Notes under the pieces: generated by a model | What the model was told of the DNA's origin: nothing | The model's input: only the letters and a program-made list of their open reading frames with translations | Databases searched by the model: none | Shown: piece by piece, positions 1-10,395 of the stretch | How the letters are laid out: every line of letters starts with the position of its first letter | How positions within the stretch are numbered: position 1 is the stretch's first letter | Program-made: the position numbers and the translations under genes | From: Neoarius graeffei | Lineage: Eukaryota; Chordata; Actinopteri; Siluriformes; Ariidae | Reading direction: 5' to 3' | Length of the DNA stretch: 64,000 nucleotides | Assembly: GCF_027579695.1 (NCBI RefSeq) | Contig: NC_083569.1 | Span: 73,687,649 to 73,751,648 of the forward strand

Positions 1-374
1 AGAGACAGACAGAACTGATGATGCCTTTCGGACGAGAGGCGAAACGTCTTCAAGACTGTTCAAGCAAGTCCAGTTGCTCTCTTCTACCAACCACAGATTA
101 CTATGTACCTGGATGACTGAGTATCTTCACAGATATGTTTCTACACACTTTGGGATGAGTTCCCTTCGACTAGTGCGGGAGTATGAGAGGACTTCCAGAA
201 AACTGGCAGACATCTTAGCCAGAGAGGATCGTTCAATTTTGTCAGTCTGGAACGACCATCACTGAACAGAGACAGACAGAACTGATGATGCCTTTCGGAC
301 GAGAGGCGAAACGTCTTCAAGACTGTTCAAGCAAGTCCAGTTGCTCTCTTCTACCAACCACAGATTACTGGAAT
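1..374. repeat. Dispersed fish repeat, direct duplication
   Basis: Bases 1-107 recur almost exactly at 268-374, a period of 267 bp, so the window opens inside a short direct tandem repeat. The unit contains the motif GCCTTTCGGACGAGAGGCG followed by a run about sticky ends of 'AAACGTCTTCAAGA'. Related motifs occur at 10885-11125 and 43250-43460, and a similar flank (TTAGCCAGAGAGGATCG) lies at 5453-5470. No convincing coding frame is seen; the family is not recognised. Confidence 0.7.
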
Positions 375-1272
375 GCAGTGTTTTCCTTTCTCTAAACATA
401 ATGCTTCTCAGTTAACCCAAAAAGTTCTACTTTGGTCTCATCCATCCACAAAACATTTTTCCAATAGCCTTCTGGCTTGTCCACGTGATCTTTAGCAAAC
501 CGCAATGAGCAGCAATGTTCTTTTTGGAGAGCAGTGGCTTTCTCCTTGCAACCCTGCCATGTACACCATTGTTGTTCAGTATTCTGCTGATGGTGGACTC
601 ATGAACATTTAACATTAGCCAATATGAGAGAGGCCTTCAGTTGCTTAGAAATTATCCTGGGGTCCTTTGTAACCTCACTAACTATTCCACGCCTTGCTCT
701 TGGAGTGATCTTTGTTGGTCGAACACTCCTGGGGAGAGTAACAATGGTCTTGAATTTCCTTCATTTGTACACAATCTGTCTGACTGTAGATTAGTGGAGC
801 CTAAACTCTGTAGAAATGGTTTTGTAACCTTTTCCAGCTTTAGAAGCATCAACAATGCTTTTTCTTGAGATCCTCAGAACTCTCCTTTGTTCGTACCATG
901 ACACACTTCTACAAACATGTATTGTGAAGATCAGACTGTGATAGATCCCTGTTCTTTAAATAAAACAGGGTGCCCACTCACACCTGATTGTCATCCCATT
1001 GATTGAAAACACCTGACTCTAATTTCACCTTCAAATTAACTGCTAATCCTAGAGGTTCACATACTTTTGCCACTCACAGATATGTAATATTGGATCATTT
1101 TCCTCAATAAATAAATAAATGACCAAGTATAATAATTTTGTCTCATTTGTTTAACCGGATTCTCTTTATCTACTTTTAGGACTTGTGTGAAAATCTGATT
1201 ATGTTTTAGGTCATATTTATGGAGAAATATAGAAAATTCTAAAGGGTTCATAAACTTTCAAGCACCACCGTG
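369..1272 (-). mobile_element. Tc1-like transposon, 5' half only
   Basis: Read on the minus strand, 1272 down to about 1055 is a Tc1-type terminal region ending next to a TA at 1273. It is followed by the N-terminal half of a transposase: translations include PRARRGIVSEVTKDPRII, then NGVHGRVARRKPLLSKKN, then FGLTEKH. The DNA stops abruptly at 369, where the dispersed repeat begins, so the 3' half of the transposase and the second terminal repeat are missing. Several stops and frameshifts interrupt the frame, so it is dead. The Tc1/mariner assignment is firm; the subfamily is not named. Confidence 0.85.
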
Positions 1273-1450
1273 TATAAAACTTAGCCAGAGATAGAATTAC
1301 ATTACTAAAGAGTTTATCATTTTTTATTTTGTAAGATCATACCAAATGTTACATTGTCTCTTTAAATAGAATCTAGAAATGATGAGACTTTGTTTTAACT
1401 GTTGTGAACTGAGCGATTATGTGGAGAAACGCTTCCCTTCGCCTGGATTA
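1273..1450 (+). other. Displaced upstream flank of U1 copy 1
   Basis: This stretch resembles the region upstream of U1 copy 5 at about 39960-40075 (shared motifs GCAAGATCATACTAAATGTT-like and CTAGAAATGA..AGACT). It therefore belongs to the old U1 unit of the gene at 4054 but is now separated from it by a transposon insertion of about 2.4 kb. Confidence 0.6.
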
Positions 1451-1837
1451 ATGCTGCGTTCATGTGCTATGGGAAGATGATATTTTCCAGTTGGGAAGTG
1501 GTATTTACCAGTGTGTTGTGTTCACATGCTTTTGTTGTTGTTGACAAATTAAAGATGGTGGACCAGATTCAAGTTAGCAATAGTTAGTTAGCTATCGTTA
1601 GCAATAGCGTCTGCTCTGGATAGGTAAAAACAAACCATAACACATTTTTAAAGGAAACGGATTTCTAACGTATTATATTACACTTGTTAATGACGCAACA
1701 TTGCATAGACACAAAAAACTACCCGCTAGTACTAGTAAAAAAAAAACTTTAGTAGCGTACAATGCTTAACATTCAAGTGTCTTGTACCGCTCGCCGCCAT
1801 GTTCAAAAGGTTAAAGTTCATCTCATCTCGGCAACTC

Positions 1838-2200
1838 ATCTCATTATCTCTAGCCGCTTTATCCTGTTCTACAGGGTCGCAGGCAAACTGGAGCCTATCC
1901 CAGCTGACTACGGGCGAAAGGCGGGGTACACCCTGGACAAGTCGCCAGGTCATCACAGGGCTGACACATAGACACAGACAACCATTCACACTCACATTCA
2001 CACCTACGCTCAATTTAGAGTCACCAGTTAACCTAACCTGCATGTCTTTGGACTGTGGGGGAAACCGGAGCACCCAGAGGAAACCCACGCGGACACGGGG
2101 AGAACATGCAAACTCCACACAGAAAGGCCCTCGCCGGCCCCGGGGCTCGAACCCAGGACCTTCTTGCTGTGAGGCGACAGCGCTAACCACTACACCACCT
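1838..2200 (-). mobile_element. tRNA-derived SINE (Mermaid-like)
   Basis: On the minus strand this has the head of a fish tRNA-derived SINE (GTGTAGTGGTTAGCGCTGTC, GGGTTCGAGCC), a conserved body and a 3' tail with GGATAAAGCGGCTAGAGATA. It is flanked by the 13-bp target duplication ATCTCGGCAACTC (1825-1837 and 2201-2213). The tandem sister unit at about 2640-2670 has the uninterrupted target, so the SINE arrived after the host element was duplicated. The name Mermaid-like is from memory. Confidence 0.9.
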
Positions 2201-2809
2201 ATCTCGGCAACTCGTGTATCAAAATTTTTTACGAGTTGCCCAGTGGAAAATACCACAAGAGGGGGCGTTCCCCTGCATTCATGTGCTCTGGGAAGATGAT
2301 ATTTTCCAGTTGGGAAGTGGTATTTACCAGTGTGTTGTGTTCACATGCTTTTGTTGTGGTTGACAAATTAAAGATGGTGGACCAGATTCAAGTTAGCAAT
2401 AGTTAGTTAGCTATCGTTAGCAATAGCGTCTGCTCTGGATAGGTAAAAACAAACCATAACAACGCATTTTTAAAGGAAACGGATTTCTAATGTATTATAT
2501 TACACTTGTTAATGACGCAACATTGCATAGACACCAAAAACTACCCACTAGTACTAGTAAAAAAAAAACTTTAGTAGCGTACAATGCTTAGCATTCAAGT
2601 GTCTTGTACCGCTCGCCGCCATGTTGAAAAGGTTAAAGTTCATCTCATCTCGGCAACTCGTGTATCAAAATTTTCTACGAGTTGCCCAGTGGAAAATACC
2701 ACAAGAGGGGGCGTTCATGTGTGTTTTCCATGTCGGCGTTTGGTATTTACCATAATTCCCATAGCACATGAACGCAGCATTCGTGTGTGCTTTCCATGTC
2801 GGCGTTTGG

Positions 2810-3845
2810 CAGGGGCGTGTTTAGCCTATTTTGGGGGGCGCTCAAGCACCCCCAAAAACGAGCTCAGCACCCCCTAGCTCAGCACCTTCAAAAACACTGC
2901 TTTTGGACGTAATTTTCAGAAATAAGTGCCCTTGCGCACTGCGCAATGAATGTGTGCGGGCGTGTGTGTGTTCTTGAATTCACCTGTTACGTGATAGTTC
3001 TATGAGCAGTAAAATACCTCTCCTCCTTGCGTCCCCTCTGATTGGGTTGCCTGTCTGCGCGAGTGCTTGCTACGACATGGTGGGTTTTTTTTTTAACTGG
3101 ATTCCACGCCGATGAGGAACTCGAAGTAGCACCTGAGTATTACTGGCATAGCGAGATGTGAAGGTACGGACTGGAGTTACAGTTGTTAAACACAACACAA
3201 TAATATGCGTAATGCAATATTGATGTTCCTTGGTCTATGAATAGAATGATAAAAACGACATTTATCATCCATATCGAGATACTTTTGTGCAGAGCTGTAC
3301 AAGTGCTACGGTGCTAGACCACCGTGTGTTACTCAGTTTTATTTAATGTAACATAGCGTTTACGTTTGCTTATCATTCACAAATCCAAACCCTGGTCATT
3401 GTCTGGGGGGACAGTGAGTGTGGTTTGGATATAGCCTACATTTTCAAAAGAACACTACCAAAATATAACAAAAAATATAAACTAATGTAAACTAATGTAA
3501 AATCATAATAATACACACTATTATTACACAATACACAATAACACATTAATTAACAATTACCACTGTTCAAAATGAATAGCTCCAACATTACAAATGCAGT
3601 AGTAGGTCTTGTTTAGTTAAAAATATAACGTAAATATTTGTGTCAGTGGCTGTAAATGTGTAGATATCATAGTTTATTGGGTCAGCTTCTGTTAAAACAT
3701 TGCATAAGTCTAGTCTTGTCTAGTCTAGTCTTCTTGTCTAGTTTAAATGCGGAATAAACGTGGAAACACTGTCGTTCAAGCCAGGTGTCTCTGTCAGCTC
3801 TGGGGGCTAAGCACCCCCAAAGATCAGATGCTAGAATCGCCCCTG
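2810..3845. mobile_element. Non-autonomous hAT element
   Basis: It starts CAGGGGCG and ends CGCCCCTG, and is flanked by a perfect 8-bp target duplication GCGTTTGG (2802-2809 and 3846-3853). CAG..CTG ends with an 8-bp duplication are the hAT signature. The 1036-bp interior is AT-rich and has no transposase frame. It sits inside the second copy of the right end of the composite element; the sister copy at about 2733-2745 shows the empty site. Confidence 0.88.
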
Positions 3846-3966
3846 GCGTTTGGTATTTACCATAATTCCCATAGCACATGAACGCAGCATAACTGTTGTG
3901 AACTGAGTCAAGTCGGATTAAGGAACCATTTCCGTAAAAGTGTGGGCTCTCCTTATATGGTCAGAA

Positions 3967-4013
3967 GCAGTGCATCTTGGGTAGTGTTTCCCTCACCATG
4001 ATGGTGAAGAGTG
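3967..4013 (+). promoter_or_regulatory. U1-1 promoter: ZNF143-like site and PSE
   Basis: TCACCATGATGGTGAAG plus AGTG (3993-4013) lies at -61 to -41 from the U1 start and fits the vertebrate snRNA proximal sequence element bound by SNAPc. Just upstream, GCAGTGCATCTTGGGTAGTG (3967-3986), read on the other strand, is a close match to the Staf/ZNF143 site that activates snRNA genes. The same pair stands before every U1 copy in the window. Confidence 0.85.
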
Positions 4014-4053
4014 TGTGTGGTGGTGACGGCGCTCCGCAGCGGGATGTGAACTC

Positions 4054-4216
4054 ATACTTACCTGGCAGGGGAGATACCATGATCAAGAAGGTGGTTCACC
4101 CAGGGCGAGGCTCAGCCATTGCACTCCGGCTGTCTGACCCCTGCGAATTCCCCAAATGTAGGAATCTCGACTGCATAATTTGTGGTAGTGGGGGACTGCG
4201 TTCGCGCTCTCCCCTG
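4054..4216 (+). ncRNA. RNU1: U1 spliceosomal RNA, copy 1
   Basis: U1 snRNA is the RNA of the U1 snRNP, which pairs with 5' splice sites. Here the 5' end is ATACTTACCTG, the stem-loops follow the vertebrate U1 order, the Sm site AATTTGTGG is present and the 3' hairpin ends at CCCCTG. The length is 163 nt (human 164). Position 107 is A where the other copies have G, which weakens the top pair of stem-loop III. The PSE and 3' box are both in place, so it may be transcribed, but its distal upstream region was pushed about 2.5 kb away by a transposon. It lies outside the palindrome. Confidence 0.95.
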
Positions 4217-4224
4217 ATTTCACT

Positions 4225-4238
4225 GTAATAAAGACAGA
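4225..4238 (+). terminator. U1-1 3' box
   Basis: GTAATAAAGACAGA starts 9 bp after the mature end and fits the vertebrate snRNA 3' box (GTTT-N-AAARNNAGA), which directs 3' end formation by Integrator. Confidence 0.8.
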
Positions 4239-5690
4239 CAATTCAATTACACCTGATGGACTGCGAGAGTAGTACGTTAATGTTTGTCTTTCGTTTAACT
4301 AGAATTACGAATCATTAACGAATTGGGTTAATAATGTGCGTTGTTTGAGCTGTTATCAATTGTAGCTAATGAAGTCTATTTAGATACAATAATACATCGT
4401 AAGCATCTTAATAACTGCTATGACATCGAGCATTAACACTTTGCGTCTGACTGTATTTTCTGGCAGTCTTATGATTTTAGTATGCTTTATTTTTAATTTG
4501 AACGAATTTAAGCAGTATTTTCTGTGTCATATGACTTTTTTTGTATTCACCACAAGTTCGGCTACAATAACGTTTATGTAGTACGTATGTCATCATTTAT
4601 CCGTTATTTTTTAAAAAGTTCAGTGAAGATGTTAAAAGCGGTTTTAGAATTGTGCTAGAATATGTGAAAATACATTACCCATTGTGACGAACCGTTTTGG
4701 TCACTTAAGGTGATTCTTTTTAGGCTTAGGAATGTATCAAGCACAAAAGCTTGCATCTGCTTCATTGATTTGGACAATTAACTGGCCATCAAAAAAAAAA
4801 TGTTCTATTGTTTTGGGATAAAGGGTTGGCAGTGGGAGCACTGCTAAAAATGCTATCTTAGCAATTGAAAATATCTTGAAAATAGTTGAAACGATGTCGC
4901 ATTTCCTATTAGAAGAATACAAGACACCAATTCTGAGATTTTTTTTTTTGTTTTAGATTTTTTGGGGCTTTTTTCACCTTTATCGGATAGGACAGTGTAG
5001 AATTCTGAGACTATTAAACCTAGTTCTAGATTGCAACCCACTGATTCTCAGATATCTTATCAAGTAAAAATATGTGAGTGTGAACAATGTGAGGGAGTAT
5101 CAGGTATTTATCCTCTCATGGATGAAAAGCTCGTCTAAGGTGTCGTTGAGTCATCCTGTTGGTGTGGGTCACTGGGGGCTGGATGTGAACTTACGGTGAT
5201 CAATGGATTGCTGGTTCTCTCTGTCCTCCTGTAACTCCTCGCTCATACCAATGATCCTCTCTGGCTAAAATGCGTATGTTGCAATCCTGAAATGAGTGTC
5301 CTTTGTTGTTAAGATGAAGTTAGACAGCAGAGTCCTGGCCTGAGGAACTGTTGTCTGCTGTATAAGGGCAGATGATGGAGTTGTTTCTGAATTGTGCTGT
5401 TTTTGATATTCTGTGAAAGAGCAGGTTGTTTCAGGATTGCAACGAATGCATTTTAGCCAGAGAGGATCGCTGATATGAGCGAGGAGTTAAAGAAGCCATT
5501 TTTGTCAATCTGGAATGGCCATCACTGAACAGAGGTGGGGGTCTATCCCTTTTCCACCAAATCAGTTCCAGGGCTGGTGCTGGTTCACAACTCGTTCAAC
5601 TTGCGAGCCAGCTGAGAACCAGTTTGCTTTTCCATAGCTCGCAGTGCTAAGGGATGACATGTCATTACGTCACTGTATACGTCAGTTCTT
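4239..5690. other. U1-1 downstream spacer with dispersed repeat
   Basis: 4239-5090 is AT-rich with no gene I can support. About 5090-5530 is dispersed fish repeat related to the window's first 370 bp. Bases 5372-5440 (GATGATGGAGTTGTTTCTGA onward) match the sequence flanking the hAT-like miniature elements at 22635 and 30366 and preserve their uninterrupted target site. Confidence 0.55.
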
Positions 5691-6473
5691 AATTGATGTT
5701 GTATTCAGATTCATGATGTGTTTTGTCTGATCGCTTGTGTTTTCTTAAAATAATGGTACACGTTTTACAAATTCTGCTAGGGTATGTCAACTTATGAGCA
5801 TAACTGTACTCCCAATATTGCATTCATCATTCCACAACTCAGTTACTATAGAATTGACCACTTTATTGAATAAAGTGCACGTAAGAAAAAACACCACACT
5901 ACAATCAATGAACATGAAGAATGAAGTAATGAAAAAAAAAAACTTGATTTGTCCAATGAGATGCAATTATTTAGATTCTTCCCTCCAGCTCAGCTTACTG
6001 AATAAATTACTGACAATGCCACAGCACCATAGTTTATCACTGAACATGATTAAGAATGAAATGTCAAAAGTGAAAACTATTTACATGCCATATTTACAGA
6101 TTTATTATTTACAGTTCATCCCTCCAACTTGTCCACGCCATAGGTGTTCATAGTTGTTGTACACTGTGTTGTCCAGACCGTTTGAGGACATTTTTACAAG
6201 GCAGAAACCTTTTTTTCTCCATTTATTTATTTTCATAAATGAGCGGAGCGCGCTGCTTAATTTGAGGGGGAGCAAGCCGGAGCGTACGTCAGTGAACAAT
6301 CCTGGTGGAAGCAGGTAAACATCGTTCTCTAAGCCTGCTAACCTTAATTTTTGCAAATACCTCTCCCTCTGCTTGCCCTGTAAATGCCCTACGTCGCTGG
6401 ATAGTGAAGGTGTTTTCTGCATCTCGCTCCTTTTTCTTTTATGTTTTTCGTTTGTCGCCTTCCTCGCATTCAA
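5690..6473 (-). pseudogene. Relic: DUF6729-type 3' end fused to another exon
   Basis: The minus-strand ORF of 122 codons (6105-6473) has two parts. The C-terminal half (FCLVKMSSNGLDNTVYNNYE and on) and the 3' region down to 5690 are a copy of a repeat that also occurs at 11222-11780, 18560-18780 and 40830-41340; I take it as the tail of a DUF6729-type fish multi-copy gene (family name from memory). The N-terminal half (KQRERYLQKLRLAG.. LLPPGLF) resembles the start of a different fish multi-copy protein family. No splice sites are convincing. I regard it as a fused relic rather than a working gene. Confidence 0.45.
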
Positions 6474-6550
6474 ACTGATTCGAGCCGAAGTCCACTACAT
6501 GTCCAAAATGGTGGTCGCGTTTACGAAGGTCACGTGACTGAAAAGGGTCT
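6474..6550 (-). promoter_or_regulatory. Possible old promoter (YY1-like, E-box)
   Basis: Just upstream of the minus-strand ORF there is CCAAAATGGTGGTCGCG (YY1-like core AAAATGG) and GGTCACGTGAC (palindromic CACGTG box). Such motifs are typical of TATA-less vertebrate promoters. This is suggestive only. Confidence 0.35.
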
Positions 6551-6659
6551 ATAGCTTGGGGGAGGTATGCACTCTACCAAGTGCCCTTCTAGTTTAAAAT
6601 TGGTTTTGTGTTTCCTGGCTCAGAGGACACTGAAAGAGGGTTGTTCAGTCATGTTTAAA

Positions 6660-8450
6660 CATACAAGGACAATGCCGGTCTGTTCAAGAGGCGCCAGGTG
6701 ATTAAAGAAGCCCACATGTGGTTTTACTCGCCAGAGTTTCCTGGCTATGTCGGGGGTGCTCTGCCAACTCTGCAGCTCTTTTTTTTTTTTTTTTTTTGGA
6801 GCCGCTCTTTGTGTGGTGCCCCATTGGAGTGTGGAGGTGCTCCCTGAAGTGTCGATGTGATGTGTGTGGGTACAGGACAGAACGTGCACTTCTCTAAGTC
6901 TGGCTACCACCACTGAGTATAACTCACTTTGTGCATGCTGGTTATTACATTACAGTTGAATCGTTATTACTATGTATGTAAACACGCAAGGGGAAAAAAA
7001 AGGAGCATAGAAAGTCATCCGCTGCAGTTGATTATTTGTTTTAATCCCACTGTATGTACTTCAGGTACATAACATCTGTGGCCTGTCCAACTGGTACACA
7101 ATGCTCACCAAGGTCTTGTGCTGGGGACCGTGTAAATAAAGCAGCCCGGAGCAGAGGAGATTGCACAATGCATCAGTGGCTTGTGTGGGACCCCACTATT
7201 TTATTGCAAATTAGCAAGGTTCATCAAGCCATGTTCCCTGACATCCTCACCAGCAAATGAGTATTCCTGAACATCATGTGTGTGCTTTTAGTAAACTTTA
7301 AAGTAGTGGCCCAACTCAACCTCAACATATCGATGGTGACCCTGCTCACAGGCATGGTGTGGATAAGAATGTCATGCACCTTCTGAGAAACTAGACCCAA
7401 GGGAACACTATGGTCAAGGTATGGCGGCAAATACAGAAGAATCACGTTGAGGAGTACCTCTAACATATGAAACTATATACCACACTCATGACCGTAGAGG
7501 AATCCAGAGGGATCGCCTCTGCATTAGGGCACACGTTCCAGGCTCCACCTCCTCCAAGAGAGCTTCCCTCTGTGCCACGCCCTCCTACTGGTGAAGGCCA
7601 ACAACGTGCAGGATTACCAGAGCAAGATCCTCTCCACTTTTGGCGCGGTGCTGAAAATGGATTCCATCAACAAAGTACTGCATGTGGATCAAAACATAAC
7701 ATCTTACTGTATGATGACATGTTGCAGTATGATTTTTATTCAGCTTTAAACTGAACTATTTTTCACATTGTTAGAAGATGATTTTTTTTTTTACTTTTTT
7801 GTAAAAACCCATCAATAGAATCTAACGAAGGTTATCTCATTAGACAAACCTGAGGGTAAATGCTCAGCCAAGTGGTTCACCAGCATCGGAAATGAGCACT
7901 CCCAAGTAGTTTTTGTGCTGACCTGCGAGGAGTCCACCAAGAAGCTGGAACCGATGTGCCGTGGAGTCACGGAACAGTTTCAGCTGGACAATCAACCAAT
8001 CCCCAAAACCAGTCCTGTACATGGACTGTGGTTGTTGCCATGGACAGGGCCCGACAGCAGTGGAGACTTTGTTCCAGCCTTGGGTGGACAATGGGATGGT
8101 TGTGTGTCTGGACATGAGCCACTGGTTTAACGAAGCTATCTGCACAGTCACACTCCAAGTAGACTGTGTTCAAGTCTGCGCTGGCTGGGGCAGTGATGGC
8201 CTACAGCCGTGCGGACCTGGAGCCACTCATCAAGGCCGTCAGAGTCAAGGACCCGGCAATGCTAAAGTCCATGTCAAAGAGGATGCTGGCTGCCGCTACA
8301 TTTCCAGAGCACAGCTGAAACACCATGTGTGGAGAGTCACACTCGGGGTTCAGGAAACATTCTGGCTCCACCTTGCTGCTGAGGAGCTGAAATGTCCTGC
8401 TGGGCTGGAGTGGCGTGACAACACCTGGTATAAAGGAATTCATACAAAAT
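6660..8450 (+). pseudogene. DUF6729-type fish multi-copy gene relic, N-terminal and middle
   Basis: Broken frames on the plus strand read, in order, HMWFYSPEFPGYVGG (about 6705), ILLQISKVHQAMFPDILTSK (about 7199-7258), VLKMDSINKVLHVDQ (about 7653), GNEHSQVVFVLTCEES (about 7889), LYMDCGCCHGQGPTAVE (about 8016), GMVVCLDMSHWF (about 8096) and LAAEELKCPAGLEW (about 8374). I recall this order from a large family of uncharacterised, transposon-like fish proteins annotated with DUF6729; the function is unknown. Many stops and frameshifts separate the blocks, so it is dead. A T-run of about 20 lies at 6779-6797. The mirror copy is at 45914-47700. The continuation of the protein is found in separate relics at 10037-11340 and 17795-18720. 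Confidence 0.6.
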
Positions 8451-8738
8451 AGTTATTACAACACTGATAGGAATGTAGGGTTCTAACTAGGCCTTTTCAG
8501 TGTATCGGGCTGATATGAAATGTTTCCTTACCGCTACGCCCACAGTATTGCCAACACGGCTGGAAAAGTTGCCGCTACACCAATAAAAAGACTTATCAAT
8601 CTTGAAAATGTGGTCTTTTGTTTAATTTTTTTCTTATCCCCATGTGGCAGCGACAGCGCGCTGCCATGCGAATGTTCTACATTCGGACATACTCCACTCC
8701 CCGTCCACACAAGCGTCCAGTGCATAACTGCCAGAGTA

Positions 8739-8846
8739 CACAGCAAAATCCCCAGTGTTGAATTAACACCCAGAGTGTTTATGTAGGTTCAACTGGACCC
8801 AAATTAACTCTGAAAGTGTTAATTCAACACTGAGGAATTTGCTGTG
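8739..8846. mobile_element. 108-bp palindromic miniature element
   Basis: The ends CACAGCAAAATCCCCAGTGT and the complementary GAATTTGCTGTG form long inverted repeats that make the whole element a near-perfect hairpin. It is flanked by TA on both sides (8737-8738 and 8847-8848), which fits a Tc1/mariner-type miniature element. The mirror copy is at 45520-45627 with a few base differences. Confidence 0.85.
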
Positions 8847-9289
8847 TAGTTCCATGTGGAGATTGCCAATGATCATGCTAGTCCGGTTTACCTCCTTCCT
8901 TATGCTGTGTTCACGATAAAGTGCCATCCGATGTTAAGAGGTGCTTACACGCCATGCACGTAATACATGCCGGTCCCCACGTTAGACCTGGATAGTCGTG
9001 GATTGTAACTGAATGGCTGAAGTGGAAAATAAAGCTGACACTTGGTGAACATCAACGGATTATTTTTGAAGACTTATTATAATTGATATTCAACTATATT
9101 GGTACTATAGTTATGGAATTAGAATAAAACAATTGCAGCAACTTTTGGAAAAAAATTTATGAAAATAAAAATAAATAAATAAGTACAAGACAACGACGAT
9201 CGGCCTCCAAGTGTACCTTGAACCCAGTACTGACAACTTAATGCAACTGATTTATAAACAGCATCAGAAGAAGAAATTATACTCGGTTG
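8847..9289. other. Intergenic, no gene seen
   Basis: AT-rich sequence without a supported gene. It holds a short A-rich tract near 9150-9182, just before LINE-derived sequence. Confidence 0.5.
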
Positions 9290-10036
9290 TGAAAGAGGCT
9301 GTTAAGTTCAGATCGCACTTGGGTATAAGCCTCTAGCCCCGAGGTGACTCACTCAACATCAATGTGAAAGCAAGAAACGAGTGAACAAAAGCAAAAAGAG
9401 CTGGACTGTCGAAACTTGAAGAAAAATGGATAGAAAAACCATTACACGGGCAATTTCCACAGAGAACGCAGAAACCAGATGCAGCTATTAGAAGGACGCA
9501 TGAATGGCTAAGAAGCTCAGGATTAAAATCAGAAACAGAAGGATTTATTGTAGCAGCACAGGATCAAAGCCTGCCAACGTGTGTTTACCACCACCACATC
9601 GTAAATGATGGCGCAGATCCTATGTGCAGAGTATGTGGCTCTTTTCAAGAGACAGTTGATCATATTATTTCAGGATATCCAGCGTTGGCTAAAACGGAGT
9701 ACATAACTAGGCATAATAATGTTGCTGCCTATATCCATCAAAATATCCTCAAACACTACAATATTGAAACTAAAGAAAGCTGGTATGAACATCAACCAAA
9801 AACAGTGGAAGAAAACAACATGGTCACGATTCTTTGGGACACACCAATCATAAATGACAGAGCCTTAAGTAACAACAGGCCTGATATCACCATCAAAGAC
9901 CACAGCACCAAACAATGTATCCTGACTGATATCACCATTCCATTAGACAGAAACGTGTCAACGAAAGAATTTGAAAAGTTAGCGAAATACAAAGATATGG
10001 AAGTCGAAATGTCTAGAATGCGGGGTATAAAGACAA
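9290..10036 (+). mobile_element. R2/R4-like LINE 3' fragment
   Basis: The plus-strand translation runs from KRAGLSKLEEKWIEKPLHGQ through a zinc-knuckle-like CRVCG..ETVDHI, then a stretch with NNRPDITIKD, ILTDITIP and EKLAKYKD. The latter three fit the RPD..D..K/KY pattern of the restriction-like endonuclease at the C-terminus of R2, R4 and Dong type LINEs. One zinc ligand is lost (Y where C is usual in HIISGYP). The reverse transcriptase part is absent. The mirror copy is at 44337-45083. Confidence 0.7.
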
Positions 10037-10395
10037 GAGGGCGTGGCAACACCCTCTACTGCCACACGAAAAGAGATGATCTTGTTGACGCTGCTGTAGT
10101 ACAGAGGCTGAAGATGGCCAAGAGCTATGTGCCAGCACACCAGGACATCAGTGCTCAGCACAACAGACTGATGAATATGCTGATGAAACTGTTGTGGTTG
10201 CACTCACCTCAAGAGGCTCACACCAGTCCTGAGAAGATCACCATTTTGAAGGTGTACAAGAGAATCCAGTCCTGTACAAAGCAGCCATTCCTCTACCAAA
10301 AATCAACATCAAGACCATGCAGGACTTCATCTGTTACCAAGAGAGGAGCCTCAACCTCCACGCAACTAAACAGCCATCCATCATCACAAAGCTAA
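9622..10395 (+). pseudogene. Chimeric 257-codon ORF (LINE endonuclease + DUF6729-type tail)
   Basis: An ATG-started frame of 257 codons stays open across a junction between two unrelated repeats. Residues 1 to about 138 are LINE-derived zinc knuckle and restriction-like endonuclease (CRVCG, RPDITIKD, LTDITIP). From about residue 139 it becomes the C-terminal region of the DUF6729-type fish family (TKRDDLVDAAVVQRLKMAKS, SAQHNRLMNMLMKLLWL). The translated sequence is identical in the mirror copy at 43978-44751. Whether it is expressed is unknown; no promoter or intron is apparent. I lean toward a fortuitous fusion of two relics. Confidence 0.6.

Larger units (their letters stand above)
1451..3890. 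mobile_element. Composite terminal-inverted-repeat element
   Basis: The outer ends are inverted: ATGCTGCGTTCATGTGCTAT at 1451 and its complement ending at 3890. A second right end lies at 2756-2780. The left portion is repeated (about 1451-1825 and 2271-2640) and so is the right portion (2715-2780 and 2781-2809 plus 3854-3890), so both ends have been tandemly duplicated. An 18-bp direct repeat, TAACTGTTGTGAACTGAG, lies at 1396-1413 and 3890-3907, flanking the block apart from 37 bp on the left. No transposase is encoded, so it is a miniature element. It splits the upstream region of U1 copy 1. A SINE and a hAT element are nested inside. Confidence 0.75.

Noticed and set aside
1-374. Direct repeats read as LTRs
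   Set aside because: Only about 107 bp are shared, there are no TG..CA ends, no primer site and no coding region between them.
1732-2299. 174- and 166-codon frames on opposite strands
   Set aside because: Both are translations of the SINE and flanking miniature element.
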